The notes: a model not told the origin generated them from the sequence alone. A stretch of 18,301 nucleotides of DNA from Bacteroides sp. (GCA_019414725.1 DXLM01000064.1:1-18301), one strand, 5' to 3'. Shown: positions 1 to 8,098, counted from the first letter of the stretch. Program-made: numbers and translations.

Positions 1-30
1 AGGTTGAAACAATGTTATTTAACATAGAAA

Positions 31-67
31 GGCATCCTGTTTACAGCTATTTGCAAAACAGGATGCC
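31..67 (-). terminator. Terminator of the cyd operon
   Basis: A 12-bp perfect inverted repeat (31-42 pairing with 56-67, arm GGCATCCTGTTT) with a 13-nt loop lies 25 bp past the cydB stop codon. Read on the minus strand it is followed by a T-rich stretch (TTTCTATGTT), so it probably ends the DUF4492-cydA-cydB transcript. The opposite strand has only a weak T run. Confidence 0.75.
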
Positions 68-91
68 TTCACTATAATCCATTAAGACTCT

Positions 92-1237
92 TTAATAAGC
101 GTGTCCGTCTTGTTCCAGTTCCTTTGCTGTAATGGGCTTGCGGTCTATGGCACGCCAAGCATAAATAATATAGGCCAGAACGAAAGGTACCAGAATGGAA
201 ACGTATGCCATGGTGCGCAGGGTAAATTCGCTGGAGCAACTGTTTGCCAAGGTCAGCGAACTTTGTAGATCGGCTGTGGACGGGTAATAAGCCGTATTAT
301 TATATCCCGCACAAAGCAATAAAGCTAATACAGTCAATACAACTCCTATTCCGGTAAACCAGATACCATTGGTCGCAGTCTTGCTGAAGACAGCCCTTCC
401 GATACCCCAAAGTACCCCGACAACGCCTGATAGGAACAATACCAGCAATAGAGGCATATCCATCAGATTGATGAAATACTTGTAAGGTTCCATATAAACT
501 TCTTTTGTCTCGGGATTTACAGCGAAACCATCAGCCAATAAAGTACGGATAACAAATGCCAGAAATAGAATAAGGAAAGGAATAGCATCTGTTATAAGCT
601 GACGGCGGCAGCGGGGGATTAAGTCTTTATCCCGGATGTTATTGATAAAATAAAGATTGCCCAAAAGGCGGGCCAGGAAGAATACGGCAAATCCCAAGAC
701 CAGATTCCAAGGATTGGTCAGCGCATCCAGTCCGTGCCATCCGTTTGCCCAACTGCTGATGACAGGCATCAACTCATTACCCATGTTTCCTTTATTAACC
801 AGGAAATTGGAGCCGGTAAAGAATGTGGCTACCGCACCTCCCAGCAATAGAGGCTCTACAATACCATTTATAACCAGAAACCATTGGTAAGTATGTTTGC
901 CCAGCAGATTGCCCAGCTTGGACTGGAACTCGTATGAAACAGCTTGCAATACGAAACTGAAAAGAATAATCATCCACAACCAGTAAGCACCGCCAAAGCT
1001 GGTACTGTAGAACAGCGGAAAAGAAGCGAAGAAGGCGCCGCCGAAAGTGACAAGGGTGGTAAAAGTAAACTCCCACTTGCGTCCTGTGGAGTTTACCAGC
1101 AAGGCACGTTCTTCGTCATTGCGTCCCAGCGTGAACAGCAAAGAGTTGCCACCCTGCACAAAGAGCAGGAACACCAACAAAGCACCCAGTAACGATACTA
1201 GGAACCACCAATAATTTTGTAGAAATATATAGTCCAT
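92..1237 (-). CDS. cydB: Cytochrome bd ubiquinol/menaquinol oxidase subunit II
   Basis: Membrane subunit II of the bd-type terminal oxidase, which with CydA oxidises quinol and reduces oxygen to water at high affinity. The 381 residues match the usual length (E. coli CydB 379). The start MDYIFLQNYWW, the GRNDEER segment at about 38-44, and the C-terminal SSLTLANSCSSEFTL and ITAKELEQDG stretches align with CydB, and about eight to nine hydrophobic segments are visible. The conserved N-terminal DGFD motif of classical CydB reads QGGN here (residues 28-31), and the HWDGNQ motif reads KWEFTF (54-59), so residues linked to proton delivery in E. coli differ. Third gene of the operon after cydA, separated from it by an unusually long 154-bp gap. 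Confidence 0.95.
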   Translation of the reverse strand: MDYIFLQNYWWFLVSLLGALLVFLLFVQGGNSLLFTLGRNDEERALLVNSTGRKWEFTFTTLVTFGGAFFASFPLFYSTSFGGAYWLWMIILFSFVLQAVSYEFQSKLGNLLGKHTYQWFLVINGIVEPLLLGGAVATFFTGSNFLVNKGNMGNELMPVISSWANGWHGLDALTNPWNLVLGFAVFFLARLLGNLYFINNIRDKDLIPRCRRQLITDAIPFLILFLAFVIRTLLADGFAVNPETKEVYMEPYKYFINLMDMPLLLVLFLSGVVGVLWGIGRAVFSKTATNGIWFTGIGVVLTVLALLLCAGYNNTAYYPSTADLQSSLTLANSCSSEFTLRTMAYVSILVPFVLAYIIYAWRAIDRKPITAKELEQDGHAY

Positions 1238-1318
1238 AATATTCTAAATTAAAAATTGAGAATTGAATATTGAAAAATAGAATTAGAGAAACTTGAACTA
1301 AAAAAAGAATGACTTGCT

Positions 1319-1376
1319 GGCGGAATTAATCTCCTGTATGTAGCCCATTTATTGCGCAGCCTGAATTATTTCCGCC
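1319..1376 (-). other. Inverted repeat in the cydA-cydB gap
   Basis: The 154-bp spacer between cydA and cydB contains a 7-bp inverted repeat GGCGGAA/TTCCGCC (1319-1325 with 1370-1376), extended inward by TAAT/ATTA after a mismatch. It would form a long hairpin in the cyd mRNA. The rest of the spacer, next to cydB (about 1240-1300), is very AT-rich with repeated AATTGA/ATTGAA words. I see no TAnnTTTG promoter for cydB in the gap. It may be a processing or mRNA stability element; its function is unknown. Confidence 0.4.
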
Positions 1377-1391
1377 TGTTTCATTTATTCC

Positions 1392-2894
1392 TTAATTCTT
1401 AATTCCTTCCGGTCCTTTCTTGATGGCCTTCAGCATGATACCTATTTCAGCAAAGAGCAGAACGGTAAACAATAGAAGGAAGATAAAGAAAGTAAGCTGT
1501 ACGGAACCTGTCTGCAATTTGGAGATGGCTGCTCCTACAGGCAACATATCCTGTATGGCCCATGGCTGGCGCCCCACTTCGGCTACCACCCAGCCTGCCT
1601 GACTGCCGATATAGGCTAGTGGAATAGTCCACAAAGCCACCCGTTGTAACCATCGCATATCAGCCAGCTTCTCTTTTTTCGATACAATCAGTACTATAAT
1701 AAAGAACAGGATGAAATAACCTCCCAGCCCTACCATGATCCGGAATGACCAGAAAGTAAGTCCTACATTAGGAACCAGATGGGCGGGATCCTTGATATAT
1801 CCGTAACCAAAATATTTCACGTTTTCGTCCAATGTCTTGCGAGCTGCTGCGGCACTTGCTTCGTCACCTGCCTTATGCGCTTTGCGGAATGCATCCAGGG
1901 CGGCGATGGCAATCTGTCCGCGTTTAATTTTCTCTTCGGCCGATAAAGCCGTTGTACCGTCGGGCATCTGATAACCACCTTCCAGCAGATTGTTGATACC
2001 CGGTACATAACCGTCTATGTCGTGAGTGGCAAGGATAGAAAGCATTTTGGGGATTTTCAAATCGCCTGCAATGGTGAAGGGTACTCCGTTTCCGCCATCG
2101 TGCAATCCTTCAGCGGCAGCCATTTTCATAGGTTGCACTTTGGCTACCTGTACTCCCGAAATATCCCCCGTCCATGCAGTGACGAGAGAGGCGAACAAAC
2201 CTACGGCGGCGGCAACTTTAATACTGCTCAGAGCGAACTCCTTCTGACGGTTGCGCAGTAAATACCAGCAACTTATTCCTACTACAAAAACGGCTCCCAG
2301 TATCCAGCTGCTTAACACTGTGTGGAAGAACTTGGCGATAGCCATGGGAGAGAGGGCGACAGCTGCAAAGTCCACCATTTCATTTCTTACTGTTTCGGGA
2401 TTGAAAGCCATCCCTACGGGGTATTGCATCCAGGCATTGGCGACCAGAATCCACCAAGCGGAGATCGTTGCTCCCAGTCCGGTGAGCCAGGTGGATGCCA
2501 GATGGAAACGCTTGCTCACTTTGTTCCAGCCGAAGAACATGACGGCAATGAAAGTGGCTTCCATAAAAAATGCCAGGATTCCTTCGATAGCCAGTGGGGC
2601 TCCGAAGATATCGCCCACAAACCAGGAATAGTTACTCCAGTTAGTTCCGAACTCGAATTCCAGAATCAGACCGGTGGCAACACCTACGGCGAAATTGATT
2701 CCAAACAGTTTCATCCAGAATTTAGCTGTGTTCTTCCAGAATTCCTTACCTGTTGTTACATAAAAGGTCTCCATGAGCCCCATTATCACAGCTAATCCCA
2801 AAGTGAGAGGTACGAAAAGCCAGTGATACATGGCCGTTAGAGCGAACTGTGCTCTTGACCAGTCAATTAATGAAGTGTCAATGTTTTCAAACAT
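1392..2894 (-). CDS. cydA: Cytochrome bd ubiquinol/menaquinol oxidase subunit I
   Basis: Catalytic subunit of the bd oxidase, carrying hemes b558, b595 and d and the quinol site. It is 500 residues (E. coli 522). Ligand positions are offset by 5 from E. coli in the N-terminal half: H24 in QFALTAMYH (E. coli H19), E104 and E112 in GDIFGAPLAIEG and FFMEATF (E99, E107), H191 in KFFH (H186), and K257/E262 in KMAAAE (K252, E257 of the quinol loop). M387 in FRIMVGLG and E439 before GRQPW match M393 and E445. E262 to M387 spans 125 residues, near the E. coli value, so this has a long-type Q loop and not the short Geobacillus form. The start codon lies 23 bp after the DUF4492 gene with AGAAAG upstream. 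It probably lets an otherwise anaerobic cell respire or scavenge traces of oxygen. Confidence 0.97.
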   Translation of the reverse strand: MFENIDTSLIDWSRAQFALTAMYHWLFVPLTLGLAVIMGLMETFYVTTGKEFWKNTAKFWMKLFGINFAVGVATGLILEFEFGTNWSNYSWFVGDIFGAPLAIEGILAFFMEATFIAVMFFGWNKVSKRFHLASTWLTGLGATISAWWILVANAWMQYPVGMAFNPETVRNEMVDFAAVALSPMAIAKFFHTVLSSWILGAVFVVGISCWYLLRNRQKEFALSSIKVAAAVGLFASLVTAWTGDISGVQVAKVQPMKMAAAEGLHDGGNGVPFTIAGDLKIPKMLSILATHDIDGYVPGINNLLEGGYQMPDGTTALSAEEKIKRGQIAIAALDAFRKAHKAGDEASAAAARKTLDENVKYFGYGYIKDPAHLVPNVGLTFWSFRIMVGLGGYFILFFIIVLIVSKKEKLADMRWLQRVALWTIPLAYIGSQAGWVVAEVGRQPWAIQDMLPVGAAISKLQTGSVQLTFFIFLLLFTVLLFAEIGIMLKAIKKGPEGIKN

Positions 2895-2917
2895 AACTTT
2901 CTGATTTATTTAAATGT

Positions 2918-3136
2918 TTATGGATTTGCCCGTTCTATTAACTCCTCACCTACATACTGTTGCTTCTCTTCCGTTGTCTTCCCGCCAAGGAAGGAGGGAA
3001 AGAAGAAAAGTTTTAGAATAAAGAACATGATGAATAGTTTGATAAGAATAATCGTCCAAAGGGTACGTCCCAAGGTCATCTCGCGAAAGCCGTCGCGATA
3101 GAATATCCAGATGCGTGTCAACAAAGAATCATTCAT
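2918..3136 (-). CDS. DUF4492 small membrane protein of the cyd operon
   Basis: First gene of the cyd operon, 72 residues. The N-terminal part (RIWIFYRDGFREMTLGRTLW) looks amphipathic and basic. One transmembrane helix follows at about 26-48 (IILIKLFIMFFILKLFFFP), then a charged tail (GGKTTEEKQQYVGEELIE). I recognise the sequence type as DUF4492, found next to cydA in Bacteroidota. Its place and single-span topology suggest a bd oxidase accessory subunit, analogous to but not similar in sequence to E. coli CydX; that role is inference. The start at 3136 sits about 20 nt downstream of the predicted transcription start. Confidence 0.85.
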   Translation of the reverse strand: MNDSLLTRIWIFYRDGFREMTLGRTLWTIILIKLFIMFFILKLFFFPSFLGGKTTEEKQQYVGEELIERANP

Positions 3137-3163
3137 AAATTTATCTTAAAGTTGTAATAATTA

Positions 3164-3194
3164 CAAAGAAAAACACTTTATCGGTAAAAAGCAA
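3164..3194 (-). promoter_or_regulatory. Promoter of the DUF4492-cydAB operon
   Basis: On the minus strand a -33 TTG (3194-3192), a 20-nt spacer and TTTCTTTG (3171-3164, one mismatch to TAnnTTTG) fit the Bacteroides housekeeping promoter. The predicted transcription start is near 3157, about 20 nt before the DUF4492 start codon. Confidence 0.55.
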
Positions 3195-3231
3195 GTTTTT
3201 GTCCATAGAAATATTCCACAAATCTATATTT

Positions 3232-3263
3232 ATTGCTAAAAAAATCACAGTCCTCTACTTTTG
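3232..3263 (+). promoter_or_regulatory. Promoter of the tolC-macAB efflux operon
   Basis: ATTG at 3232-3235, a 20-nt spacer and a perfect -7 element TACTTTTG (3256-3263). The predicted start is near 3270, giving a leader of about 20 nt with an AAAAAGG purine tract right before the ATG at 3290. It is divergent from the cyd promoter; the two -33 boxes are about 40 bp apart. Confidence 0.65.
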
Positions 3264-3289
3264 TACAAACAAATTAAATAGTAAAAAGG

Positions 3290-4633
3290 ATGAAACAACG
3301 AGTAGTATATTTCGTAATGATTTGGGTCGCGGTCACTTCGGTTTCCGCGCAAGAGGCCAAAAAGTGGACGCTGGACGACTGTATTGACTATGCATTGGAG
3401 AAAAATATCCAATTGCAGCAGGACAAAATCTCACTGGAAGAGAGTTCTGTAGACGTGAAAACCGCCAAAGCCGCACTATTTCCCAGTCTGTCGTTCAGCA
3501 CAGGACAGAATGTGACGAACCGTCCGTATCAGGAAACCAGTAACACGGTAAGCGGAACGGAAATCATCAGTAGTGACAGTAAAACCACTTATAATGGAAA
3601 CTATGGTCTGAATGCACAATGGACATTGTGGAATGGTAACAAACGGTTGAATGCCATCAAACAAAAGAAGACGAGTCAGCAGATTGCAGGGCTTACCGTA
3701 GCCGAAACAGAAAACTCTTTGCAAGAGCAGATTGCACAAATATTCATCCAGATACTTTATGCCGACGAGTCGGTGAAAATTAACCAGAACACCTTACAGG
3801 TGAGCCAAGCTACATACGACAGGGGCAAAGAACTCTTTCATAAAGGAAGTATTTCAAAAGCCGATTTGGCACAATTGGAATCACAGGTAGGCAGTGACAA
3901 ATATCAGTTGGTGATCTCCGAAAGTTCCTTGCGTGACTATAAATTGCAGTTGAAGCAGTTGTTGGAGCTGGATGGTACGGAAGAAATGGATTTGGTTCTT
4001 CCCGAACTCGCCGATGAACATGTTTTGCAACCGTTACCTGCTCAGGAGGATGTTTATCAGCAGGCTTTGGCATCACGTCCGGAAATTCAAAGCAGCAAGT
4101 TGAGCATAGAGAATTCCAAATTGGACATATCAGTGGCTAAAGCCGGCTATCTCCCTACCATCAGTCTGAGTGCATCTACGGGGAGTATGACAAACAGTGC
4201 CAGTGATAATAGCTGGAGCAAACAAATGAAATATGGCTGGAATAATATGATAGGATTGAATATAAACATTCCGATTTTTGATAATCGCCAGAACAAAAGT
4301 GCTGTGCAGAAGGCACGTTTGCAATATGATAGTAGTCTACTCGATTTGATAAACAAGCAAAAGGAACTCTATAAGAATATAGAAAGTCTGTGGTTGGACG
4401 CTACTAATGCTCAAGAGCAATATGCGGCGGCTGAGAGTAAGCTGAAAAGTAGCCAGGCCAGTTATGAGATGGTCAGCGAGCAATTCAACTTGGGAATGAA
4501 GAATACCGTAGAGTTGCTTACCGAGAAAAATAACCTGCTCAGTGCACAGCAGCAACGTATCCAGGCCAAGTATATGGCTATCTTGGATCGGACTCTACTG
4601 AACTTCTATGCAGGTCAGGATATAAAATTATAA
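3290..4633 (+). CDS. TolC-family outer membrane efflux protein
   Basis: Outer membrane channel of a tripartite export system, 447 residues. A signal peptide ends near VSAQ (about residue 21). Two outer membrane efflux repeats follow: one opening with WTLDDCIDYALEKNIQLQQ, and one in the second half (about 255-440) with QALASRPEIQSSKLSIENSKLDISVAKAGYLPTISLSAS and NIPIFDNRQNKSAVQKA, typical of OEP domains with long coiled-coil helices. It is the first gene of an operon with the adaptor (24-bp gap) and the ABC parts. Substrate cannot be read from sequence; MacAB-type systems export macrolides, lipids, peptides or haem-like compounds. Confidence 0.93.
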   Translation: MKQRVVYFVMIWVAVTSVSAQEAKKWTLDDCIDYALEKNIQLQQDKISLEESSVDVKTAKAALFPSLSFSTGQNVTNRPYQETSNTVSGTEIISSDSKTTYNGNYGLNAQWTLWNGNKRLNAIKQKKTSQQIAGLTVAETENSLQEQIAQIFIQILYADESVKINQNTLQVSQATYDRGKELFHKGSISKADLAQLESQVGSDKYQLVISESSLRDYKLQLKQLLELDGTEEMDLVLPELADEHVLQPLPAQEDVYQQALASRPEIQSSKLSIENSKLDISVAKAGYLPTISLSASTGSMTNSASDNSWSKQMKYGWNNMIGLNINIPIFDNRQNKSAVQKARLQYDSSLLDLINKQKELYKNIESLWLDATNAQEQYAAAESKLKSSQASYEMVSEQFNLGMKNTVELLTEKNNLLSAQQQRIQAKYMAILDRTLLNFYAGQDIKL

Positions 4634-4657
4634 TCATAACGCTATACATATTATATT

Positions 4658-5881
4658 ATGGAAAAGAAGAAAATGATCCTTACTACAGCGGTAGCCGTAG
4701 TGGTCGTGGCAGGCGGTTACTGGATGCTTGGCGGACCGGAGGGAAAAAGTACGGTCGATTTCGCAACGGAAACCGTAACGAAAGGTAATGTCAGCAATTT
4801 CATTACTGCTACCGGAACCATAGAGCCGGTGACAGAGGTGGAAGTGGGTACGCAGGTATCTGGTATTATTGACAAGATTTATGTGGATTACAATTCTGTG
4901 GTAAAGAAAGGAGAATTGATAGCCGAGATGGATAAAGTGACACTGCAAAGTGAACTTCAGTCGGCAAAGGCCACTTATGACGGCAATGAGGCCGAGTACG
5001 ATTACCAAAAGAAATTATATGACCGCAACCGTAAACTGCACGAGAAGCAATTAATCAGCGATATGGACTATGAAGAAACGGTTTATAATTTCCAACGTGC
5101 CCAAAGTGCATTGGAGCAAAGCAAGGCGGCTCTGGCAAAGGCTGAGCGTAACCTGTCATACGCAACCATCACCTCGCCTATCGATGGAGTGGTGACCAGC
5201 CGTGATGTGGAAGAAGGACAGACCGTAGCATCCGGTTTCGAAACTCCGACACTGTTCACCATCGCTGCCGACTTGACCAAGATGCAGGTGGTGGCCGATG
5301 TGGATGAAGCCGATATTGCCGGGGTGGAGGAAGGAGCCCGTGTAACCTTTACCGTGGATGCTTATCCCGACGATGTGTTCGAAGGAGTAGTCAGACAGGT
5401 TCGTTTGGGAAGTACGAACAGCACGAGCAGCAGCTCTTCAACAACCACCAGTACCACTGTAGTTACTTATGAGGTAGTGATAACAGCTGATAATCCCTAT
5501 TTGAAACTGAAACCGCGTCTTACCGCCAACGCTACCATTTATACATTGACCAAGGATAATGTGTTGACCGTTCCCAACAAGGCTTTGCGCTTTACTCCCA
5601 ACAAAGACATAGTGGGAGGTCGTAAGATAAACGATTGCCAGAGCAGTCATAAAGTGTGGACACTGGATAACAATACCTTTACCGCCCATCCTGTGAAAAT
5701 AGGTATTACTGATGGCAGCAAGACAGAGATTGTGAGTGGCATCACTGAAAATACGCCGGTAGTGACAGAAACGGTAGTGAAAGGTGCTATGCCTGGAATG
5801 GAAGAGCCGTCTGCCGGAGAAGGTGAGAGAAGTCCGTTCATGCCAGGCCCTCCGGGAAGCAATAAGAAAAAGAACAAGTAA
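4658..5881 (+). CDS. MacA-like periplasmic adaptor (HlyD/RND membrane fusion protein)
   Basis: Links the inner membrane MacB-like transporter to the TolC-like channel. 407 residues with an N-terminal signal anchor (about 6-25, ILTTAVAVVVVAGGYWML). The lipoyl halves are GTQVSGIIDKIYVDYNSVVKKGELIAEMD and SYATITSPIDGVVTSRDVEEGQTV, flanking a helical hairpin of about 75 residues. A beta-barrel segment (MQVVADVDEADIAGVEEG) and a membrane-proximal domain follow. A Ser/Thr run at about 252-268 interrupts the barrel loop, and the tail is Pro/Gly-rich ending in lysines. It sits between tolC and the ATPase gene (41-bp gap). Confidence 0.92.
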   Translation: MEKKKMILTTAVAVVVVAGGYWMLGGPEGKSTVDFATETVTKGNVSNFITATGTIEPVTEVEVGTQVSGIIDKIYVDYNSVVKKGELIAEMDKVTLQSELQSAKATYDGNEAEYDYQKKLYDRNRKLHEKQLISDMDYEETVYNFQRAQSALEQSKAALAKAERNLSYATITSPIDGVVTSRDVEEGQTVASGFETPTLFTIAADLTKMQVVADVDEADIAGVEEGARVTFTVDAYPDDVFEGVVRQVRLGSTNSTSSSSSTTTSTTVVTYEVVITADNPYLKLKPRLTANATIYTLTKDNVLTVPNKALRFTPNKDIVGGRKINDCQSSHKVWTLDNNTFTAHPVKIGITDGSKTEIVSGITENTPVVTETVVKGAMPGMEEPSAGEGERSPFMPGPPGSNKKKNK

Positions 5882-5922
5882 TAAAAGGTAATGCTTCCGT
5901 TTACATTGAAAGAATAAATCAT

Positions 5923-6666
5923 ATGAAAAAGATAATCGAATTACAAAATATAAAACGGAACTTCCAGGTAGGCGATGAAACCGTCCACGCTCTGCGTGGC
6001 ATCTCTTTTACCATTTATGAAGGAGAGTTTGTCACTATCATGGGTACTTCTGGTTCCGGCAAGTCCACTCTGCTGAATACTTTGGGATGTCTTGATACCC
6101 CTACCAGTGGTGAATACCTGTTGGATGGTGTGTCCGTGCGTACCATGAGCAAACCTCAGCGGGCTGTGTTGCGCAACCGTAAAATAGGTTTTGTATTTCA
6201 GAACTATAATCTGTTGCCTAAGACGACTGCCGTAGAGAATGTGGAGTTGCCCTTGATGTATAACTCGTCCATATCGGCTTCCGAAAGACGGAAACGTGCC
6301 ATTGAATCACTGATAGCCGTGGGGCTAGGTGACCGTTTGGAACATAAATCCAACCAAATGTCCGGCGGACAGATGCAGCGTGTGGCCATTGCCCGTGCTC
6401 TGGTGAATAATCCTGCCGTTATTTTGGCTGATGAAGCGACCGGTAATCTGGATACCCGTACCTCTTTCGAAATTCTGGTACTTTTCCAAAAGTTACACGC
6501 CGAAGGTCGTACACTTATTTTTGTCACTCACAATCCCGAAATAGCCCAGTATAGCAGCCGTAATATCCGCTTGCGTGACGGGCATGTAGTGGAAGATACC
6601 ATCAATCCTCAGATCCTTTCGGCCGCTGCCGCGCTGGCTGCCTTGCCCAAGAATGATGAGGACTAA
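5923..6666 (+). CDS. ABC transporter ATP-binding protein, MacB/LolD type
   Basis: Cytoplasmic ATPase that powers the adjacent permease. 247 residues with Walker A GTSGSGKST (41-49), Q-loop FVFQNYNLLP, signature SGGQMQRVAIARAL, Walker B VILADEATGNLD and switch histidine in VTHNPE. The sequence groups with the MacB/LolD/FtsE subfamily (ALRGISF, TAVENVELPL). In E. coli MacB this domain is fused to the permease; here the two are separate genes, as in many Bacteroidota. The C-terminal tail past the H-loop is Ala-rich. The permease starts 18 bp downstream. Confidence 0.95.
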   Translation: MKKIIELQNIKRNFQVGDETVHALRGISFTIYEGEFVTIMGTSGSGKSTLLNTLGCLDTPTSGEYLLDGVSVRTMSKPQRAVLRNRKIGFVFQNYNLLPKTTAVENVELPLMYNSSISASERRKRAIESLIAVGLGDRLEHKSNQMSGGQMQRVAIARALVNNPAVILADEATGNLDTRTSFEILVLFQKLHAEGRTLIFVTHNPEIAQYSSRNIRLRDGHVVEDTINPQILSAAAALAALPKNDED

Positions 6667-6684
6667 CCATAAAAAAGAATCATT

Positions 6685-7905
6685 ATGAACGGAACGAATC
6701 TATTTAAAATAGCTCTCCGGGCTCTTGCCAACAACAAGCTCCGCGCTTTCCTCACCATGTTGGGGATCATCATCGGTGTGGCATCAGTCATTGCTATGCT
6801 TGCCATCGGTCAGGGCTCGAAAAAGAGCATCCAGCAACAAATCTCGGAGATGGGGTCAAACATGATTATGATTCATCCGGGAGCAGAGATGCGTGGAGGG
6901 GTCCGCCAAGACCCTTCGGCCATGCAGACACTGAAACTGGAAAATTATGAAAAGTTGAGCGAAGAGTGTACTTATCTCTCCGGCATTAGTCCCAACGTTT
7001 CTTCTTCGGGACAACTTGTTGCGGGGGCCAACAACTACCCGTCTTCGGTGAGTGGTGTAAGTATGGATTATCTTACCATACGTCAGCTCACCGTGGAACA
7101 GGGGGAGATGTTTACCGAGAATGACATCCGTACGGCAGCCAAGGTTTGTGTTATCGGTAAAACCATTGTCGATAATCTTTTTCCCGACGGATCGGATCCG
7201 ATAGGGAAAGTGATTCGTTGTAATCAAATTCCTTTCCGGGTAATTGGTGTGCTGAAATCAAAAGGGTATAACTCGATGGGCATGGACCAGGATGATGTAG
7301 TACTGGCTCCTTACAGTACAGTGATGAAACGATTGCTGGCACAGACTTACCTAAGTGGAATTTTTGCTTCGGCTCTGACAGAAGATATGACCGATGAGGC
7401 TGTAGATGAGATAACGACCATTCTGCGTCGTGAACATAAGCTGAAAGAAACGGATGATGATGACTTTACCATCCGCACCCAGCAGGAGCTGAGTAGTATG
7501 CTCAACACTACAACAGACTTGATGACTACCTTGTTGGCTTGTATTGCCGGTATATCTTTGGTGGTCGGTGGTATCGGTATCATGAATATCATGTATGTGT
7601 CTGTAACAGAGCGTACTCGTGAAATAGGTTTGCGTATGTCGGTCGGGGCTCGAGGAGTAGATATCCTGAGCCAGTTTCTGATAGAGGCTATCCTGATCAG
7701 TATCACGGGGGGGCTGATAGGAGTGATTATCGGTTGTGGAGCCAGTTTTATGATTAAAACGATAGCACATTGGCCTGTATTTATCCAGCCTTGGAGTGTG
7801 TTGCTTTCATTTCTGGTATGTACCGTCACCGGTGTGTTTTTCGGATGGTATCCGGCGAAGAAAGCTGCAGATTTGGATCCGATAGACGCTTTGCGTTACG
7901 AGTAG
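6685..7905 (+). CDS. MacB-like ABC transporter permease (FtsX family)
   Basis: Inner membrane mechanotransmission permease, 406 residues, with the expected four-helix topology. TM1 is at about 21-41 (FLTMLGIIIGVASVIAMLAIG), followed by a large periplasmic MacB_PCD domain (about 45-270). TM2 is at about 281-303 (LLACIAGISLVVGGIGIMNIM), then the conserved cytoplasmic stretch VTERTREIGLRMSVGA, then TM3 and TM4. It ends in the family motif PAKKAADLDPIDALRYE. It works with the ATPase upstream and the adaptor/TolC pair. Confidence 0.95.
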   Translation: MNGTNLFKIALRALANNKLRAFLTMLGIIIGVASVIAMLAIGQGSKKSIQQQISEMGSNMIMIHPGAEMRGGVRQDPSAMQTLKLENYEKLSEECTYLSGISPNVSSSGQLVAGANNYPSSVSGVSMDYLTIRQLTVEQGEMFTENDIRTAAKVCVIGKTIVDNLFPDGSDPIGKVIRCNQIPFRVIGVLKSKGYNSMGMDQDDVVLAPYSTVMKRLLAQTYLSGIFASALTEDMTDEAVDEITTILRREHKLKETDDDDFTIRTQQELSSMLNTTTDLMTTLLACIAGISLVVGGIGIMNIMYVSVTERTREIGLRMSVGARGVDILSQFLIEAILISITGGLIGVIIGCGASFMIKTIAHWPVFIQPWSVLLSFLVCTVTGVFFGWYPAKKAADLDPIDALRYE

Positions 7906-7932
7906 GGATGAAAAGGTGTGGGGGTGAAGCAG

Positions 7933-8017
7933 AATTGATTTATGGGAATGCTAGTTGGGTTCCGGTCTTTTCCCGATTATCTGTTTATAATGTTTTTTGT
8001 AAATCAATTTTGTTTCA
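7933..8017 (+). terminator. Possible terminator of the macAB operon
   Basis: Soon after the permease stop, AATTGATTTA (7933-7942) is perfectly inverted as TAAATCAATT (8000-8009), followed by TTGTTT. A smaller nested repeat GGGAA/TTCCC lies at 7944-7948 and 7970-7974. The outer loop is long (57 nt), so this is a weak terminator call. It could instead be an operator upstream of the kinase gene. Confidence 0.3.
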
Positions 8018-8085
8018 CTGATTCCTGCCAGTCTTATTTTATGGAATAAGAATCATGGAAATCTTATTTCTAATCTAATCTTTCT

Positions 8086-8093
8086 TATCTTTG
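8086..8093 (+). promoter_or_regulatory. -7 element in front of the histidine kinase gene
   Basis: TATCTTTG is a perfect Bacteroides -7 box, but no good TTG lies 19-21 bp upstream. The first ATG (8099) begins only 5 nt after it, so transcription would start at or inside that codon. Just upstream, TCTTATT occurs at 8032-8038 (as a hairpin with AATAAGA at 8045-8051) and again at 8062-8068, possibly regulator sites. Confidence 0.45.
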
Positions 8094-8098
8094 CCTGT

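Noticed and set aside
1319..1391. Tiny ORFs (11 and 16 codons) between cydA and cydB
   Set aside because: Too short, no sign of translation signals, and overlapping the inverted repeat; no resemblance to CydX.
3200..3222. TTGT...ACAA inverted repeat between the cyd and tolC promoters as a CRP/FNR-type site
   Set aside because: Only the outer four bases are symmetric; the inner positions mostly disagree, so it is not distinguishable from AT-rich background.
5408..5462. Ser/Thr-rich run in the MacA-like protein as a sign of repeat expansion or frameshift
   Set aside because: Reading frame and flanking barrel motifs are intact; short Ser/Thr/Asn loops at this position are common in MacA-type adaptors.
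7347..7829. Open frames antisense to the macB-like permease
   Set aside because: These are shadows of the permease coding strand; the protein sequences are low-complexity (Ile/Ser/Thr-rich) and match no family I know.
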